Position numbers and translations under genes: made by a program. A stretch of 64,000 nt of DNA, taken from positions 186,001 through 250,000 of the forward strand of contig NZ_JAGYJN010000001.1 in assembly GCF_018402035.1 (NCBI RefSeq), in the 5' to 3' direction. The stretch comes from Roseicyclus sp. GTDB lineage: Bacteria; Pseudomonadota; Alphaproteobacteria; Rhodobacterales; Rhodobacteraceae. Shown here in pieces: positions 50,079-60,070 of this stretch; position 1 is the first letter of the stretch, and the number at the start of each line of letters is the position of its first letter. Below the pieces are notes generated by a model. That model saw only the letters and a program-made list of their open reading frames with translations, made no database searches and was not told the origin of the DNA.

Positions 50079-50945
50079 TCACACCACACTGGGATCGATG
50101 CCACGCCACGCCCCCATCCGCGCACGAAACCATGTGCGCTGACGCTTGGCATATTGGCGTGACGCGGTGATGGCCGCATCGCGGGCTGCATCAAGACTGC
50201 ACTCACCGCGCAGATGGGCGATCAGTTCGGGCGCGCCAATGGCCCGCATCGACGGTAAGGCTGGCGTCCAATGGGGCAGGTTGGCCGCGACCTCGTCAAG
50301 CGCGCCATTTGCGAGCATCAGATCGAAACGCTGTGCGATGCGCGTATTCAGCCATTCAACCGGCGCATCCAGCACAAGCGCCCTGCAGCTTGCAAGCGGC
50401 AGCAGCGGTGCTGGCGTCTCGGCCTGCCATGCGGCAAGCCCTTTTCCTGTGGCGTGCCACACCTCCCATGCGCGCTGCACGCGGGCGCGATTGTTGAGGT
50501 CGATCCCTTGGGCGGTTGCGGGATCAAGCGCCGCGATCATTTCGGCCAGTGACAAGCGATCAGCGGTGGCGCGGATATCGGTCGGGGTGGGCGGGATATC
50601 GGCCAAACCTTCGGTCAACGCGCGAAAATAAAGCCCCGTGCCGCCCACGATGATCAGGCGCGGCCCGCCCATCAGCGCCGCCACTTCACGCAGCCAGTGG
50701 CCCACGGAATAGGGCGCGTCCCATGCGACATGGCCATAAAGGTGATGCGGAGTTGCCGCTAGATCGGCGTTATCGGGGCGCGCGGTCAAGACGCGCCAAT
50801 TTTCATAGACCTGCAAGGCGTCGGCATTCACGATGATCCCACCTTGCGCCTGCGCGATGCGAAGCGCCAAGGCGGATTTGCCCGAAGCGGTCGGACCCGC
50901 GATCAAGACCGGGCGATCATCAGGGATGGTTTTCAAGTCAATCAA
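50079..50945 (-). CDS. miaA: tRNA dimethylallyltransferase MiaA
   Basis: Transfers a dimethylallyl group to A37 of tRNAs reading UNN codons. The 288-aa protein has the P-loop [11 protein letters not shown] at about 17-27, [20 protein letters not shown], the [18 protein letters not shown] segment and the C-terminal [12 protein letters not shown] motif. The start is TTG 50945 (no ATG fits); a weak AGAG lies 7 bases before it. It is divergent from pyrH. Confidence 0.93.
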   Translation of the reverse strand: MIDLKTIPDDRPVLIAGPTASGKSALALRIAQAQGGIIVNADALQVYENWRVLTARPDNADLAATPHHLYGHVAWDAPYSVGHWLREVAALMGGPRLIIVGGTGLYFRALTEGLADIPPTPTDIRATADRLSLAEMIAALDPATAQGIDLNNRARVQRAWEVWHATGKGLAAWQAETPAPLLPLASCRALVLDAPVEWLNTRIAQRFDLMLANGALDEVAANLPHWTPALPSMRAIGAPELIAHLRGECSLDAARDAAITASRQYAKRQRTWFRARMGAWRGIDPSVV

Positions 50946-51103
50946 TGTGTTGCTCTGTGACGTTCATGTTCGCGTCATGGTGACGTTAGGTGCGTGTGGT
51001 CTGTGTCGTGGCTGTAAGGGGCGTTGAACCCTGTCCGATTTTAGACCATGGTGCGCCGCGCGCAATGCGCTGTGGTCTATGTCCCATATCAAGGAGCCCT
51101 CCC

Positions 51104-51838
51104 ATGTCCGATAGCCCAACCGCACCGGCCGATGCCCGCTATAGTCGGGTGATGTTGAAAATATCGGGCGAGGCGTTGATGGGCGATCAGGGATACGGCC
51201 TGCATCCGCCGACGGTCGAGCGCATCGCGCGCGAGGTGAAATCGGTCCATGATCTGGGCGTTGAGATCTGCATGGTGATCGGCGGCGGCAACATCTTTCG
51301 CGGCCTGCAAGGCAGCGCGCAAGGCATGGAGCGGACCACCGCCGACTACATGGGGATGCTTGCGACCGTGATGAATGCGCTGGCGATGCAATCCTCTCTG
51401 GAATCAATCGGTGTCTTCACCCGCGTGATCAGCGCCATCACCATGAACGAGGTGGCCGAGCCTTATATTCGCCGCCGCGCGATCCGCCATCTTGAGAAAA
51501 AGCGCGTCTGCATCTTTGCCGCCGGCACCGGTAACCCTTATTTCACCACCGATACGGCCGCCACCTTGCGCGCATCCGAGATGGATTGTCAGGCGATCTT
51601 CAAGGGCACCAAGGTCGATGGTGTCTATGACAAAGACCCCAAGAAACACCCCGATGCCAAGCGTTACGAAACCGTGACCTATGATGAGGTTTTAGCCCAG
51701 CACCTTGGGGTGATGGATGCCTCGGCCATTGCGCTGGCGCGCGAGAACAGCCTGCCTATCATCGTGTTCAGCCTTGATGAGCCGGGCGGGTTCAAGGGGA
51801 TCTTGGCCGGGCGCGGCACATATACAAAAGTGTCTTGA
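51104..51838 (+). CDS. pyrH: Uridylate kinase PyrH
   Basis: Phosphorylates UMP to UDP; an amino-acid-kinase-fold hexamer. The 244-aa protein has [13 protein letters not shown] near the N-terminus, [10 protein letters not shown], the [12 protein letters not shown] segment and [11 protein letters not shown] at the end. ATG 51104 is preceded by AAGGAG at 8 bases; the open frame upstream lacks support. Leads the envelope/translation run with frr next. Confidence 0.95.
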   Translation: MSDSPTAPADARYSRVMLKISGEALMGDQGYGLHPPTVERIAREVKSVHDLGVEICMVIGGGNIFRGLQGSAQGMERTTADYMGMLATVMNALAMQSSLESIGVFTRVISAITMNEVAEPYIRRRAIRHLEKKRVCIFAAGTGNPYFTTDTAATLRASEMDCQAIFKGTKVDGVYDKDPKKHPDAKRYETVTYDEVLAQHLGVMDASAIALARENSLPIIVFSLDEPGGFKGILAGRGTYTKVS

Positions 51839-51945
51839 ACGCCACCGCGGGCGATTGACTTGGCATGACTGGCACTTGGGTTCTGGAAAACGCGCACAGC
51901 TTTGGGTAAGAGCGTCGCCAACAGGAGCGATAAAGGGCCGAGCAG

Positions 51946-52512
51946 ATGGCAGAAGACGAACTTGACATCGACCTTGATGATCTGGCGCGGCGTATGGATG
52001 GCGCATTGGCGGCCTTGCGCACGGAATTTGCCTCGCTCAGGACTGGGCGCGCATCGGCCAGCATGTTGGAACCTGTCATGGTCGATGCCTATGGGCAGAT
52101 GACGCCGATCAATCAGGTGGGCACCGTCAACGTGCCGGAACCACGCATGGTCACGATCAATGTCTGGGATCGGGGCCTTGTCGGCAAGGTCGAGAAAGCC
52201 ATTCGTGACAGCGGCCTTGGCATCAACCCGCAGCTCAACGGCACGATCATCATGTTGCCGATCCCCGAGTTGAACGAAGAGCGCCGCCGCGAATTGACCA
52301 AGGTCGCCGCGCAATATGCCGAGCACGCCCGCGTGGCCGTGCGCAATGTCCGCCGCGACGGCATGGACCAGATCAAAAAAGCCAAGACCAAGGGCATGTC
52401 CGAGGATGATGTGAAGCTTTGGGAGGAAGAGGTGCAGGAATTGACCAATGGCCATATCGCCAAGGTCGATGCAGCCCTTGAGACAAAACAGGCCGAGATC
52501 ATGCAGGTCTGA
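51946..52512 (+). CDS. frr: Ribosome recycling factor
   Basis: Splits the post-termination ribosome with EF-G. The 188-aa protein has the family features [46 protein letters not shown]-like and [39 protein letters not shown] 51946 starts the known N-terminus, though its Shine-Dalgarno sequence is not strong. A hairpin lies in the 68 bases before uppS. Confidence 0.95.
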   Translation: MAEDELDIDLDDLARRMDGALAALRTEFASLRTGRASASMLEPVMVDAYGQMTPINQVGTVNVPEPRMVTINVWDRGLVGKVEKAIRDSGLGINPQLNGTIIMLPIPELNEERRRELTKVAAQYAEHARVAVRNVRRDGMDQIKKAKTKGMSEDDVKLWEEEVQELTNGHIAKVDAALETKQAEIMQV

Positions 52513-52514
52513 TC

Positions 52515-52541
52515 AAATGGCCCTAAATGGGCCATTTTCTT
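52515..52541 (+). terminator. Hairpin between frr and uppS
   Basis: Arms AAATGGCCC (52515-52523) and GGGCCATTT (52529-52537) with a short loop, followed by TCTTA. A 9-pair stem directly after frr: a terminator or attenuator that would partly separate pyrH-frr from uppS-cdsA-dxr. Confidence 0.7.
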
Positions 52542-52580
52542 ATCGTTCTGTTTGTCTTTCCGGTATTAGGATTTTCACAA

Positions 52581-53297
52581 ATGTCGCAGGCCGCCAAACA
52601 TCCGCATCACGTGGCCATCATCATGGATGGCAATGGCCGTTGGGCGCAGATGCGTGGGCGGCCCCGCTTGCTTGGCCATCATGCAGGTGCGCGCCGGGTC
52701 AAGGAAATCGTGCGCGCCTGTCCTGATCTGGGTGTGCGTTACCTGACGATCTTTGCCTTTTCGACCGAGAACTGGAAGCGCACCCAGACCGAGGTGGCCG
52801 GTCTGATGCGACTGTTCAAGCGCTATATCCGGCGCGAGGCCAAGGCGCTGTTCGAAGAAAATGTGCGCGTGCGCTTCATCGGTGATCGGGTGCGGCTTGA
52901 ACCTGCGCTTGTCGATCTGATGGATGGGCTGGAGTTGATGACGGCGGGCAATACCGGCACCAATCTGACCATCGCGCTCAACTATGGTGGCCGTGATGAG
53001 GTGACACGCGCCGCACGGCGATTGGCGCATGATGTGGCGATGGGCAAGCTTGATCCACGCGCCATCTGTGATGAAACCTTTCCGCGCTATCTTGATACTT
53101 ATGTGCTGCCTGATCCCGATCTGGTGATCCGCACCTCGGGCGAGGCGCGGATTTCCAATTTCTTGCTCTGGCAATCCGCTTATGCGGAATATGAGTTTAT
53201 CGACACGCTCTGGCCCGATTTCACCCCGGCTGTCTTTGCCCAAGTCATCGGCCGCTTTGGCCAGCGCGAACGCCGCTTTGGCGCGGTCATGGCCTGA
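52581..53297 (+). CDS. uppS: Undecaprenyl pyrophosphate (isoprenyl) synthase
   Basis: cis-Prenyltransferase that makes the C55 carrier lipid. The 238-aa protein has HVAIIMDGNGRWAQ with the catalytic Asp, HHAGARRV, FAFSTENWKR, NYGGRDE and PDLVIRTSGEARISNFLLWQSAYAE. ATG 52581 has AGGA 9 bases upstream; an earlier start at 52527 would add a hydrophobic stretch overlapping the hairpin and is rejected. Followed by cdsA with 7 bases between. Confidence 0.94.
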   Translation: MSQAAKHPHHVAIIMDGNGRWAQMRGRPRLLGHHAGARRVKEIVRACPDLGVRYLTIFAFSTENWKRTQTEVAGLMRLFKRYIRREAKALFEENVRVRFIGDRVRLEPALVDLMDGLELMTAGNTGTNLTIALNYGGRDEVTRAARRLAHDVAMGKLDPRAICDETFPRYLDTYVLPDPDLVIRTSGEARISNFLLWQSAYAEYEFIDTLWPDFTPAVFAQVIGRFGQRERRFGAVMA

Positions 53298-53304
53298 GGA
53301 TAGA

Positions 53305-54096
53305 TTGGCCTTCGCCCGCGATAGCTTTTCCGATTTGGCCACGCGCATGGTCACGGGTGGCGTGCTGGCTTTGGTCGGTCTTGCGGCGGTCTGGGCCGGG
53401 GGCTGGTGGTTTACCGCGCTTGTCGTGATCTTGGTCGCCACCTTGGTCTGGGAACTTGTCCGGATGCTGGGTGGTGCGGGGCAGGGCGCGGTGATGCTGG
53501 GCCTGCTTGCTGGTGCGGCGATCTTGGCGACCAAGCTTGCACCGCTTGCCATTGCGCTGATCTTGGCACTCTGCGTGCCTTTGGCGGCGATGGTCATGCT
53601 GGCGCGCCACAGGCGGTTATTCGTGTTGACCATCGTGATGATCCTGATGGCCGGGGTCGGGTTGATCATTCATCGCGACAGCTTTGGCCTGACATGGATG
53701 ATGTGGCTGGTGCTGGTGGTCGTCGTGACCGATATCTTGGGCTATTTCGCGGGGCGCTTGATCGGTGGGTCCAAGTTCTGGCCAGCGGTCAGCCCCAAGA
53801 AAACATGGTCGGGCACCATCGCCGGTTGGATTGGGGCGGCCATTGTCGGCTGGGTCTTCATGGCGGTGACAGGTGTCGGGGCTGAACTGGTCGTGATTTC
53901 GGTCGCGTTGAGTGTGGCCAGCCAAATGGGCGATATCGCGGAATCCGCGCTCAAGCGACATATGGGCGTCAAGGACAGTTCCAACCTTTTGCCCGGCCAT
54001 GGTGGCGTCTATGATCGTTTTGACGGGCTGCTTGGGGCGGCCTTTGTTTTGGTGATTGTCGAGACTGTGACCGCGTTTCCGCCGCCCCTGCTTTGA
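53305..54096 (+). CDS. cdsA: Phosphatidate cytidylyltransferase CdsA
   Basis: Makes CDP-diacylglycerol for phospholipid synthesis. The 263-aa integral membrane protein has the CdsA signature in its C-terminal part: SVASQMGDIAESALKRHMGVKDSSNLLPGHGGVYDRFDGL, and SPKKTWSG upstream. The start is TTG 53305, with GAGGAT just before it; the first in-frame ATG (53347) would remove the conserved SDLATR segment. It begins 7 bases after the uppS stop, so they are cotranscribed. Confidence 0.9.
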   Translation: MAFARDSFSDLATRMVTGGVLALVGLAAVWAGGWWFTALVVILVATLVWELVRMLGGAGQGAVMLGLLAGAAILATKLAPLAIALILALCVPLAAMVMLARHRRLFVLTIVMILMAGVGLIIHRDSFGLTWMMWLVLVVVVTDILGYFAGRLIGGSKFWPAVSPKKTWSGTIAGWIGAAIVGWVFMAVTGVGAELVVISVALSVASQMGDIAESALKRHMGVKDSSNLLPGHGGVYDRFDGLLGAAFVLVIVETVTAFPPPLL

Positions 54097-54124
54097 TTGC
54101 CCAGCGAATGAAAAGAAGGGGCCT

Positions 54125-55297
54125 ATGCGCAGCATTTCTATTTTCGGCGCGACCGGATCGATTGGGCAAAACACCGTCGATCTGATCGCGCGCGCGCCGG
54201 ATGCCTACCGGGTGGTGGCCCTCACGGGTGGGGCCAATATCGCCAAGTTGGCCCAAGATGCGATCCGGCTAAGGGCCGAGGTTGCCGTCACCGCCCATGC
54301 CGACCGCTTGGAGGATTTGCGCGCGGCCTTGGCCGGTACCGGCATCATGGCCACCGCCGGAGAGGCCGCCTTGATCGAGGCCGCCGACCGCCCCGTCGAT
54401 TGGGTGATGTCAGCCATCGTGGGGGCCGCAGGGCTTGCGCCGGGGTTTCGCGCGCTGCGCCATGGTGGGACACTTGCTTTGGCCAACAAGGAAAGCCTTG
54501 TGACCGCAGGCCCGCTTTTACTGGCCGAGGCGCGCGCGCATGGCGCCACGATCCTGCCCGTCGATAGCGAACATTCAGCCGTGTTTCAGGCGCTGGTGGG
54601 CGAAGATATCGCCGCGGTTGAGCGGATCATCATCACCGCCTCGGGCGGGGGTTTGCGCGATTGGCCGCTCGCGGCTTTGGCATCGGCCACGGTCGCGGAT
54701 GCAGGGGCGCATCCCAATTGGGCAATGGGCCAACGCATCACCATCGACAGCGCGTCCATGTTCAACAAGGGGATGGAGCTGATCGAGACGCGCGAGTTTT
54801 TCGGGGTAGAGCCTGCGCGCATCGAAACGGTGATCCATCCGCAATCGCTGATCCATGCGCTTGTGGGGTTCAATGACGGGGCGCTGATGGCCCATCTGGG
54901 CGCGCCCGATATGCGCCATGCGATTGGCTATGCGCTCAACTGGCCGGACCGGCGCCATTTGCCTGTCGCGCGCCTCGATCTGGCGCAGATCGCGACATTG
55001 GAGTTCCGCGCCCCCGATCCCCAACGCTATCCCGCTTTGGCAATTGCGCGCGCTGTCATGGAAACGCGTGGGCGCGCAGGGGCCGTGTTCAACGCCGCCA
55101 AGGAGGTGGCGCTTGATGGTTTCATCGCCGGACGGATCGGCTTTATGGATATGGCAACGGTCGTGGAACAGACGCTTGACGAAATAACGTCGCAGCTTCG
55201 CCTCGGTTCTTCCATGTCGACCCTTGAGGATGTGGCGATGACCGACCACATGTCACGACAGGTGGCATGGGCACAGATCACAAAGATGGAGCGTTAA
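54125..55297 (+). CDS. dxr: 1-deoxy-D-xylulose 5-phosphate reductoisomerase
   Basis: First committed step of the MEP isoprenoid pathway, upstream in metabolism of UppS. The 390-aa protein has the NADPH site IFGATGSIGQNT, ALANKESLVTAG, the metal/substrate segment PVDSEHSAVFQAL and ITIDSASMFNKGMELIE. ATG 54125 has AAGGGG just upstream. 28 bases after cdsA and 7 before rseP. Confidence 0.95.
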   Translation: MRSISIFGATGSIGQNTVDLIARAPDAYRVVALTGGANIAKLAQDAIRLRAEVAVTAHADRLEDLRAALAGTGIMATAGEAALIEAADRPVDWVMSAIVGAAGLAPGFRALRHGGTLALANKESLVTAGPLLLAEARAHGATILPVDSEHSAVFQALVGEDIAAVERIIITASGGGLRDWPLAALASATVADAGAHPNWAMGQRITIDSASMFNKGMELIETREFFGVEPARIETVIHPQSLIHALVGFNDGALMAHLGAPDMRHAIGYALNWPDRRHLPVARLDLAQIATLEFRAPDPQRYPALAIARAVMETRGRAGAVFNAAKEVALDGFIAGRIGFMDMATVVEQTLDEITSQLRLGSSMSTLEDVAMTDHMSRQVAWAQITKMER

Positions 55298-55304
55298 GCA
55301 CCCG

Positions 55305-56633
55305 ATGGAATTCATTCCCCAGTTCGGCAATCTTGCCTTTACGATTGCGGCCTTTATCGCGGCCCTGTCCATCATCGTCGCAATCCATGAATATGGGCAT
55401 TACATCGTGGGCCGCTGGTCGGGCATCCATGCCGAGGTGTTCTCGATCGGCTTTGGCCCGATTTTGCTCAGCCGCACGGATCGGCACGGCACGCGCTGGC
55501 AAATCGCGGCGCTGCCATTCGGGGGCTATGTGAAATTCTTGGGCGATGCCGATGCCGCCAGCGGCAAGGATGGCGCAGCGATTGATGCGCTGGATATGGC
55601 CGAGCGGCGGCGCTCGATGCATGGCGCGCCGCTATGGGCGCGCGCGGCCACCGTGGCGGCGGGGCCGGTGTTCAACTTTATTTTCTCGATCTTGATCTTT
55701 GCGGCTGTCTTGTTTGTCAGCGGACGGCCCGCCGAGGCACCGCGCGTGGGCGCGCTGACACCGCTGCCGTCCGAGATGGCGCAGCTTGAACAAGGCGATC
55801 TGATCTTGGCCCTTGATGGCCAGCCGGTAAGCGAATTTGGGGATGTCTTTACCATTGCCCAAGACCTCGCGCCGCAGCCAAGCCTGATTTATACTGTCGC
55901 GCGAAATGGGCGCGAGATGCAGGTCGAGGCGGCCTTTCCCCTGATCCCGCTGGTCGCATCCGTTGCGCCGCAATCGGCGGCCTTTGCGGCTGGTTTGTTG
56001 CAAGGCGATGTGATCCGCGCGATTGACGGCGCGCCCATCTATGCCTTTCGCCAGTTGCGCGATGCAGTCGCCCAAGCCGAGGGCACGCCGCTCACGCTGT
56101 CGATCTGGCGCGCGGGCGAAGAGATTGCCGTCACGCTCGTGCCGCGCCGCACCGACCTGCCGCTGGCCGAAGGCGGGTTCGAGACACGTTGGCTGATCGG
56201 CGTGACGGGTGGCTTCAGCTTTGAGCCCGAGCGCGAGGCTGTTGGGCCGTTTGCCGCCATTGGATATGGTGCCGAGCAAACCTTGTTTGTCGTGCGTTCA
56301 TCGCTTTCGGGGCTGTGGCACATGATCACCGGGGCGATTTCATCTTGTAACCTGCAAGGACCAATCGGCATTGCCGAAACCTCTGGTGCGGCGGCAAGCC
56401 AAGGGATCGATAATTTCATCTGGTTTATCGCGGTGCTGTCCACGGCGGTGGGGCTGTTGAACCTGTTCCCGATCCCTGTGCTTGATGGGGGGCATCTGGT
56501 GTTTCACGCCTATGAGGGTGTCACGGGCAAGCCGCCTTCGGACAAGGCGATGCGGGTTTTCATGACCATGGGGCTCACACTTTTGTTGTCCTTGATGCTC
56601 TTTGCCCTGACCAACGACATTTTCTGCCCCTGA
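55305..56633 (+). CDS. rseP: Site-2 zinc metalloprotease RseP
   Basis: Intramembrane protease of envelope stress signalling. The 442-aa protein has HEYGH at 28-32 in the first span, a periplasmic part with two PDZ domains (around PRVGALTPLPSEMAQLEQGDLILALDGQPV and VASVAPQSAAFAAGLLQGDVIRAIDGAPI), and the second zinc motif LFPIPVLDGGH in a C-terminal span. ATG 55305 begins shortly after dxr. It usually precedes bamA, as here; a 45-aa membrane-protein gene intervenes. Confidence 0.94.
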   Translation: MEFIPQFGNLAFTIAAFIAALSIIVAIHEYGHYIVGRWSGIHAEVFSIGFGPILLSRTDRHGTRWQIAALPFGGYVKFLGDADAASGKDGAAIDALDMAERRRSMHGAPLWARAATVAAGPVFNFIFSILIFAAVLFVSGRPAEAPRVGALTPLPSEMAQLEQGDLILALDGQPVSEFGDVFTIAQDLAPQPSLIYTVARNGREMQVEAAFPLIPLVASVAPQSAAFAAGLLQGDVIRAIDGAPIYAFRQLRDAVAQAEGTPLTLSIWRAGEEIAVTLVPRRTDLPLAEGGFETRWLIGVTGGFSFEPEREAVGPFAAIGYGAEQTLFVVRSSLSGLWHMITGAISSCNLQGPIGIAETSGAAASQGIDNFIWFIAVLSTAVGLLNLFPIPVLDGGHLVFHAYEGVTGKPPSDKAMRVFMTMGLTLLLSLMLFALTNDIFCP

Positions 56634-56734
56634 CGCGCAGCGCGCAGGGAGTGTCGTTGGTTTTCCCTCGCGCTGCCCCAGCATTGCCATAATGCAGGGC
56701 GAGGGTTGTTCCATCGTTCAACATGGAGCATGCC

Positions 56735-56872
56735 ATGAAACTGCTGATGGAAGGCACACGCAGCATGTCGTTGCTGGTCTTGTTGAACACCGACCGTTTT
56801 GTGATGCCGATCTTGATCATGACAGCGCTGTTTGTGGCAGGCGCACTATTTGACTACCCCAAGGATTTTTGA
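56735..56872 (+). CDS. Small 45-aa membrane protein between rseP and bamA
   Basis: Below the usual size cut-off for gene finding. ATG 56735 has GGAG at about 7 bases; ATG 56723 is in frame but without a site. The peptide has an amphipathic N-terminus (MKLLMEGTRSMSLLVLLNTDR), a hydrophobic span (FVMPILIMTALFVAGALF) and DYPKDF at the end. A hairpin with TTTTT follows after 30 bases, so the unit is separate from bamA. Function unknown. Confidence 0.6.
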   Translation: MKLLMEGTRSMSLLVLLNTDRFVMPILIMTALFVAGALFDYPKDF

Positions 56873-56901
56873 GCGATAGGTTGCGCAGTCTGACCAATCT
56901 T

Positions 56902-56923
56902 GGGGCCAATGGGCCCTGTTTTT
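56902..56923 (+). terminator. Terminator before bamA
   Basis: GGGCC (56903-56907) and GGCCC (56912-56916) with a short loop, then TGTTTTT. A short but GC-only stem with a T run, after the 45-aa gene. Confidence 0.6.
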
Positions 56924-57011
56924 AGCTGACCCCTTTATGTGTTCGTTTTGACAACCAACCGACCCTCCGCTAGGCAAGATAGGTCTGCTGGGAAATTTGG
57001 GGTTGGATGAG

Positions 57012-59360
57012 ATGAGTCGGCATGTCCTGTTTTCGCCGTCGCCTGTGATGCGTCAGTTCATCGGCGCTTTGCGATTTCGATCCCTATCCGCACTGTTTGC
57101 CGTGCTTTTGATCATCTCAGGCAGTTTGATCGTGGCCTCGGCCAGCGCCCAGACATTCAGCTTTTCCCGCTTCGATGTGGTGGGCAATGCCCGCATCAGC
57201 GATTCTGCCGTTCTGACCTACGCGGCGATCACACCCGGCAGCACGGTCTCGGGTGCGCAGGTCAATGACGCGCTGCAACGGTTGCAAAACACCGGCCTGT
57301 TCGAGACGGTCGAGATCACGCCGCGCGGCAATACGCTGGTCATCAGCGTGCAAGAATACCCCACGATCAATATCATCTCGATTGAGGGCAATGAACGGCT
57401 TGATGACGATGCGCTTTTGCCGGTGATCAGTTCGACGCCGCGTCGCACCTATTCGCCCAGCGTGGCCGAGCAAGACGCCAACGCCATCGCCGAGGCTTAC
57501 CGCCTGTCAGGTCGCCTGACCGCCACGGTGACGCCGCGCATCATTCGGCTGGCCGACAACCGCGTCAATCTGGTCTTCGAGATTGCCGAGGGCCGCGTGG
57601 TCGAAACCGAGCGGATCAGCTTTGTGGGCAACCGCGCCTATTCTGATCGCCGCCTGCGCCGTGTGCTGGAAAGCACGCAAGCCGGGCTTTTGCGCCAGAT
57701 CATTCGCCGCGACACCTTTATCGCCGAGCGGATCGCGCTTGATCGTCAGCTTTTGTCCGATTTCTACCTTGATCGCGGCTATGTCGATTTTCAAATCCTG
57801 AGCGTGACACCGGAACTGGCGCGCGGACGCGATGCCTATTTCGTCACCTTCAACATGCGCGAGGGCCAAAGCTTTTCCTTGGGCGCGGTGTCGACCACCT
57901 CTGAGATCCCCGAGGCGGATGCCGCCCAATATCAAGAGATCATCCGCATCCGGTCGGGCCAGACCTATAGCCCGCGCCTGATTGAGACGACGATCAGCCG
58001 GATGGAGGCGCTGGCCACCCAGCAAGGCTTGCGCTTTGTCCGGATCGAGCCGCGCATCACCCGCAACGACGAGGCGCGCACGCTGGATGTGGAGTTTTTG
58101 ATCCGTCGCGGTGAACGCGTCTTTGTTGAACGCATCGATATCGAGGGCAATGTGACGACGCTCGATAGCGTGATCCGGCGGCAGTTCACCACGGTCGAGG
58201 GCGACCCGTTTGATCCGCGCGCGATCCGGCAAGCCGCCGAGCGTATCCGCGCCACCGGCTTTTTTGCCGATGTCGATGTCGAATCCCGCCCCGGCACATC
58301 GGCTGATCAAATCATTGTCGATGTCGATGTCGAAGAGCAACCGACCGGCACCTTGGGCTTTTCGGCCAGCTTCTCGACCGATACCGGGCCGGGCCTTGCG
58401 GTGAACTTTGCCGAGGCGAATTTCCTTGGCCGCGGTCAGTCGTTGGATTTCGGCTTTAACACAACCGATGGCAGTCGCGCTTTCAACCTATCCTTCACCG
58501 AGCCTGCTTTCTTGTCGCGCGATCTCGAGCTGGGGCTGAGTGCCTTTTACACCGAGACCACCGATCAAAACCGCGATTTCGACACGCTGGATATCGGCCT
58601 GCGCACCAGCCTTGGTTTTCCCGTCAGCACCTTTGGCCGGGTAAACACCTATTTCGGCGTTCAACAAAACGAGATTTCGGGATTGGTGGCTGGACGCAGC
58701 TCTCCCATCTTGTTTGCCGAACAAGGTGATCGCGCTTTGGCCTTTGTAGGCATGCAATATGCCTATGACACGCGCGATGGAGGTCTTGATCCCACGCGCG
58801 GTGTGCGGCTGCAATTCGGCGTGGAATATGCTGGTTTGGGGGGCGACACCGACTATCTACGCGCCACATTCCTTGGCATCGCCGAGCAAAAGATCCTGCG
58901 CGAGGATGTGACCCTGCGCGCGAGCTTTGAGGGCGGCGCGCTTGAGATGCTGGGCGGCACGAACCGCTTGTCTGATCGCTTCTTCCTGTCTAGCCGCCAG
59001 ATGCGGGGCTTTGATGCATTCGGGATCGGTCCGCGCGATATTGCTGCCACCAACCAAGATGCGCTTGGCGGTAATTTCTTCTCGGTCGCACGTTTCGAGG
59101 CGGCATTTCCATTGGGCCTTCCTGACGAATACGGCATCTCGGGCGGCATGTTCTATGATGTCGGCACGGTCTGGGGCCTTGATAACAAAGCCGGGGCGTC
59201 AACCGTGGATGATGGTCAGCATTTGCGCTCATCTGTCGGTGTGTCGATTTTCTGGGATACGGCCATCGGGCCTTTGCGCTTCAATTTCTCTCGCGCGCTT
59301 GATTTCGAAAGCTACGACCGGACCCGCGATTTCGATCTGACCGTCGAGACGCGGTTCTAA
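57012..59360 (+). CDS. bamA: Outer-membrane assembly factor BamA
   Basis: Folds beta-barrel proteins into the outer membrane. The 782-aa product has a long signal peptide (cleavage near ASASA-QTF), five POTRA domains (the first from FSFSRFDVVGNARISDSAVL, the last around VFVERIDIEGNVTTLDSVIRRQF) and a 16-strand barrel with VRGF-like RQMRGFDAFGIGPR and a C-terminal Phe (TVETRF). ATG 57012 is used; ATG 57048 would shorten the signal peptide. Upstream TTGACA at 56948-56953 is a good -35, but the -10 is weak. Followed by skp after 9 bases. Confidence 0.94.
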   Translation: MSRHVLFSPSPVMRQFIGALRFRSLSALFAVLLIISGSLIVASASAQTFSFSRFDVVGNARISDSAVLTYAAITPGSTVSGAQVNDALQRLQNTGLFETVEITPRGNTLVISVQEYPTINIISIEGNERLDDDALLPVISSTPRRTYSPSVAEQDANAIAEAYRLSGRLTATVTPRIIRLADNRVNLVFEIAEGRVVETERISFVGNRAYSDRRLRRVLESTQAGLLRQIIRRDTFIAERIALDRQLLSDFYLDRGYVDFQILSVTPELARGRDAYFVTFNMREGQSFSLGAVSTTSEIPEADAAQYQEIIRIRSGQTYSPRLIETTISRMEALATQQGLRFVRIEPRITRNDEARTLDVEFLIRRGERVFVERIDIEGNVTTLDSVIRRQFTTVEGDPFDPRAIRQAAERIRATGFFADVDVESRPGTSADQIIVDVDVEEQPTGTLGFSASFSTDTGPGLAVNFAEANFLGRGQSLDFGFNTTDGSRAFNLSFTEPAFLSRDLELGLSAFYTETTDQNRDFDTLDIGLRTSLGFPVSTFGRVNTYFGVQQNEISGLVAGRSSPILFAEQGDRALAFVGMQYAYDTRDGGLDPTRGVRLQFGVEYAGLGGDTDYLRATFLGIAEQKILREDVTLRASFEGGALEMLGGTNRLSDRFFLSSRQMRGFDAFGIGPRDIAATNQDALGGNFFSVARFEAAFPLGLPDEYGISGGMFYDVGTVWGLDNKAGASTVDDGQHLRSSVGVSIFWDTAIGPLRFNFSRALDFESYDRTRDFDLTVETRF

Positions 59361-59369
59361 GGGCGCGAT

Positions 59370-59999
59370 ATGCGCAGCCGCTCCTTTATCGGCACCTGTC
59401 TGGCGCTGGTGCTTTACGTGGTGCCGCCGGTCGCGATTGCGCAGTCCGAGGGTACATCAGCGGCACCATCTGATGGGGTTTCGAACCCCATCGCGATCAT
59501 CGATCAAGACCGGCTCTTGAGCGGGTCGCGCTATGGCCAACGGATGGGGCAAGAGATCGAAGCAGCAGGCGCAGCCCTTGTTGCCGAGAACCGGCGCATC
59601 GAAGGGCAGTTGACCGAGGAAGAACTGCGCCTAACGGCACAGCGCGCAAACATGGATGCCGACGCGTTCCGCCCCTTGGCCGAAGAGTTTGATGCCCGTG
59701 TCGAAAGCATCCGTGCCGCACAAGAAGCTAAAAGTCGCGCCCTCCAAGCACAGGCCGAGGCGGCGCGTGCCGCTTTTTTCGAATTGGTCTTTCCGATCCT
59801 TGTCGATCTGATGCGGATGCGCGGTGCGGCGGTCTTGATGGACAATCGCGCGGTGCTGCTGTCGGCCGAAGGGATCGACATCACCGATGCCGCGATTGCG
59901 CGGATTGATCGCGAAATCGAGGACGGCGGTGATGCGCCGCTGATCGATCTTGATGGCACCACACGGCTGCCCCCTCAGACCGAGGGAACAGCGCCATGA
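59370..59999 (+). CDS. skp: OmpH/Skp-family periplasmic chaperone
   Basis: Holds unfolded outer-membrane proteins on their way to BamA. The 209-aa protein has a signal peptide (cleavage near VAIA-QSE), then IAIIDQDRLLSGSRYGQRMGQEIEAAGAALVAENRRIEGQLTEEE and a long charged helical part (about 60-140) predicted to form the tentacle coiled coil. The C-terminal tail is longer than in E. coli Skp. It lies directly after bamA, as is usual. Confidence 0.87.
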   Translation: MRSRSFIGTCLALVLYVVPPVAIAQSEGTSAAPSDGVSNPIAIIDQDRLLSGSRYGQRMGQEIEAAGAALVAENRRIEGQLTEEELRLTAQRANMDADAFRPLAEEFDARVESIRAAQEAKSRALQAQAEAARAAFFELVFPILVDLMRMRGAAVLMDNRAVLLSAEGIDITDAAIARIDREIEDGGDAPLIDLDGTTRLPPQTEGTAP

Positions 60000-60070
60000 C
60001 CCGGTCGCTTGCCGCATGGGCGGCAAGTTGATACCAACCTCCAAAGCCTGCATTCAATACCCGAGGACAC

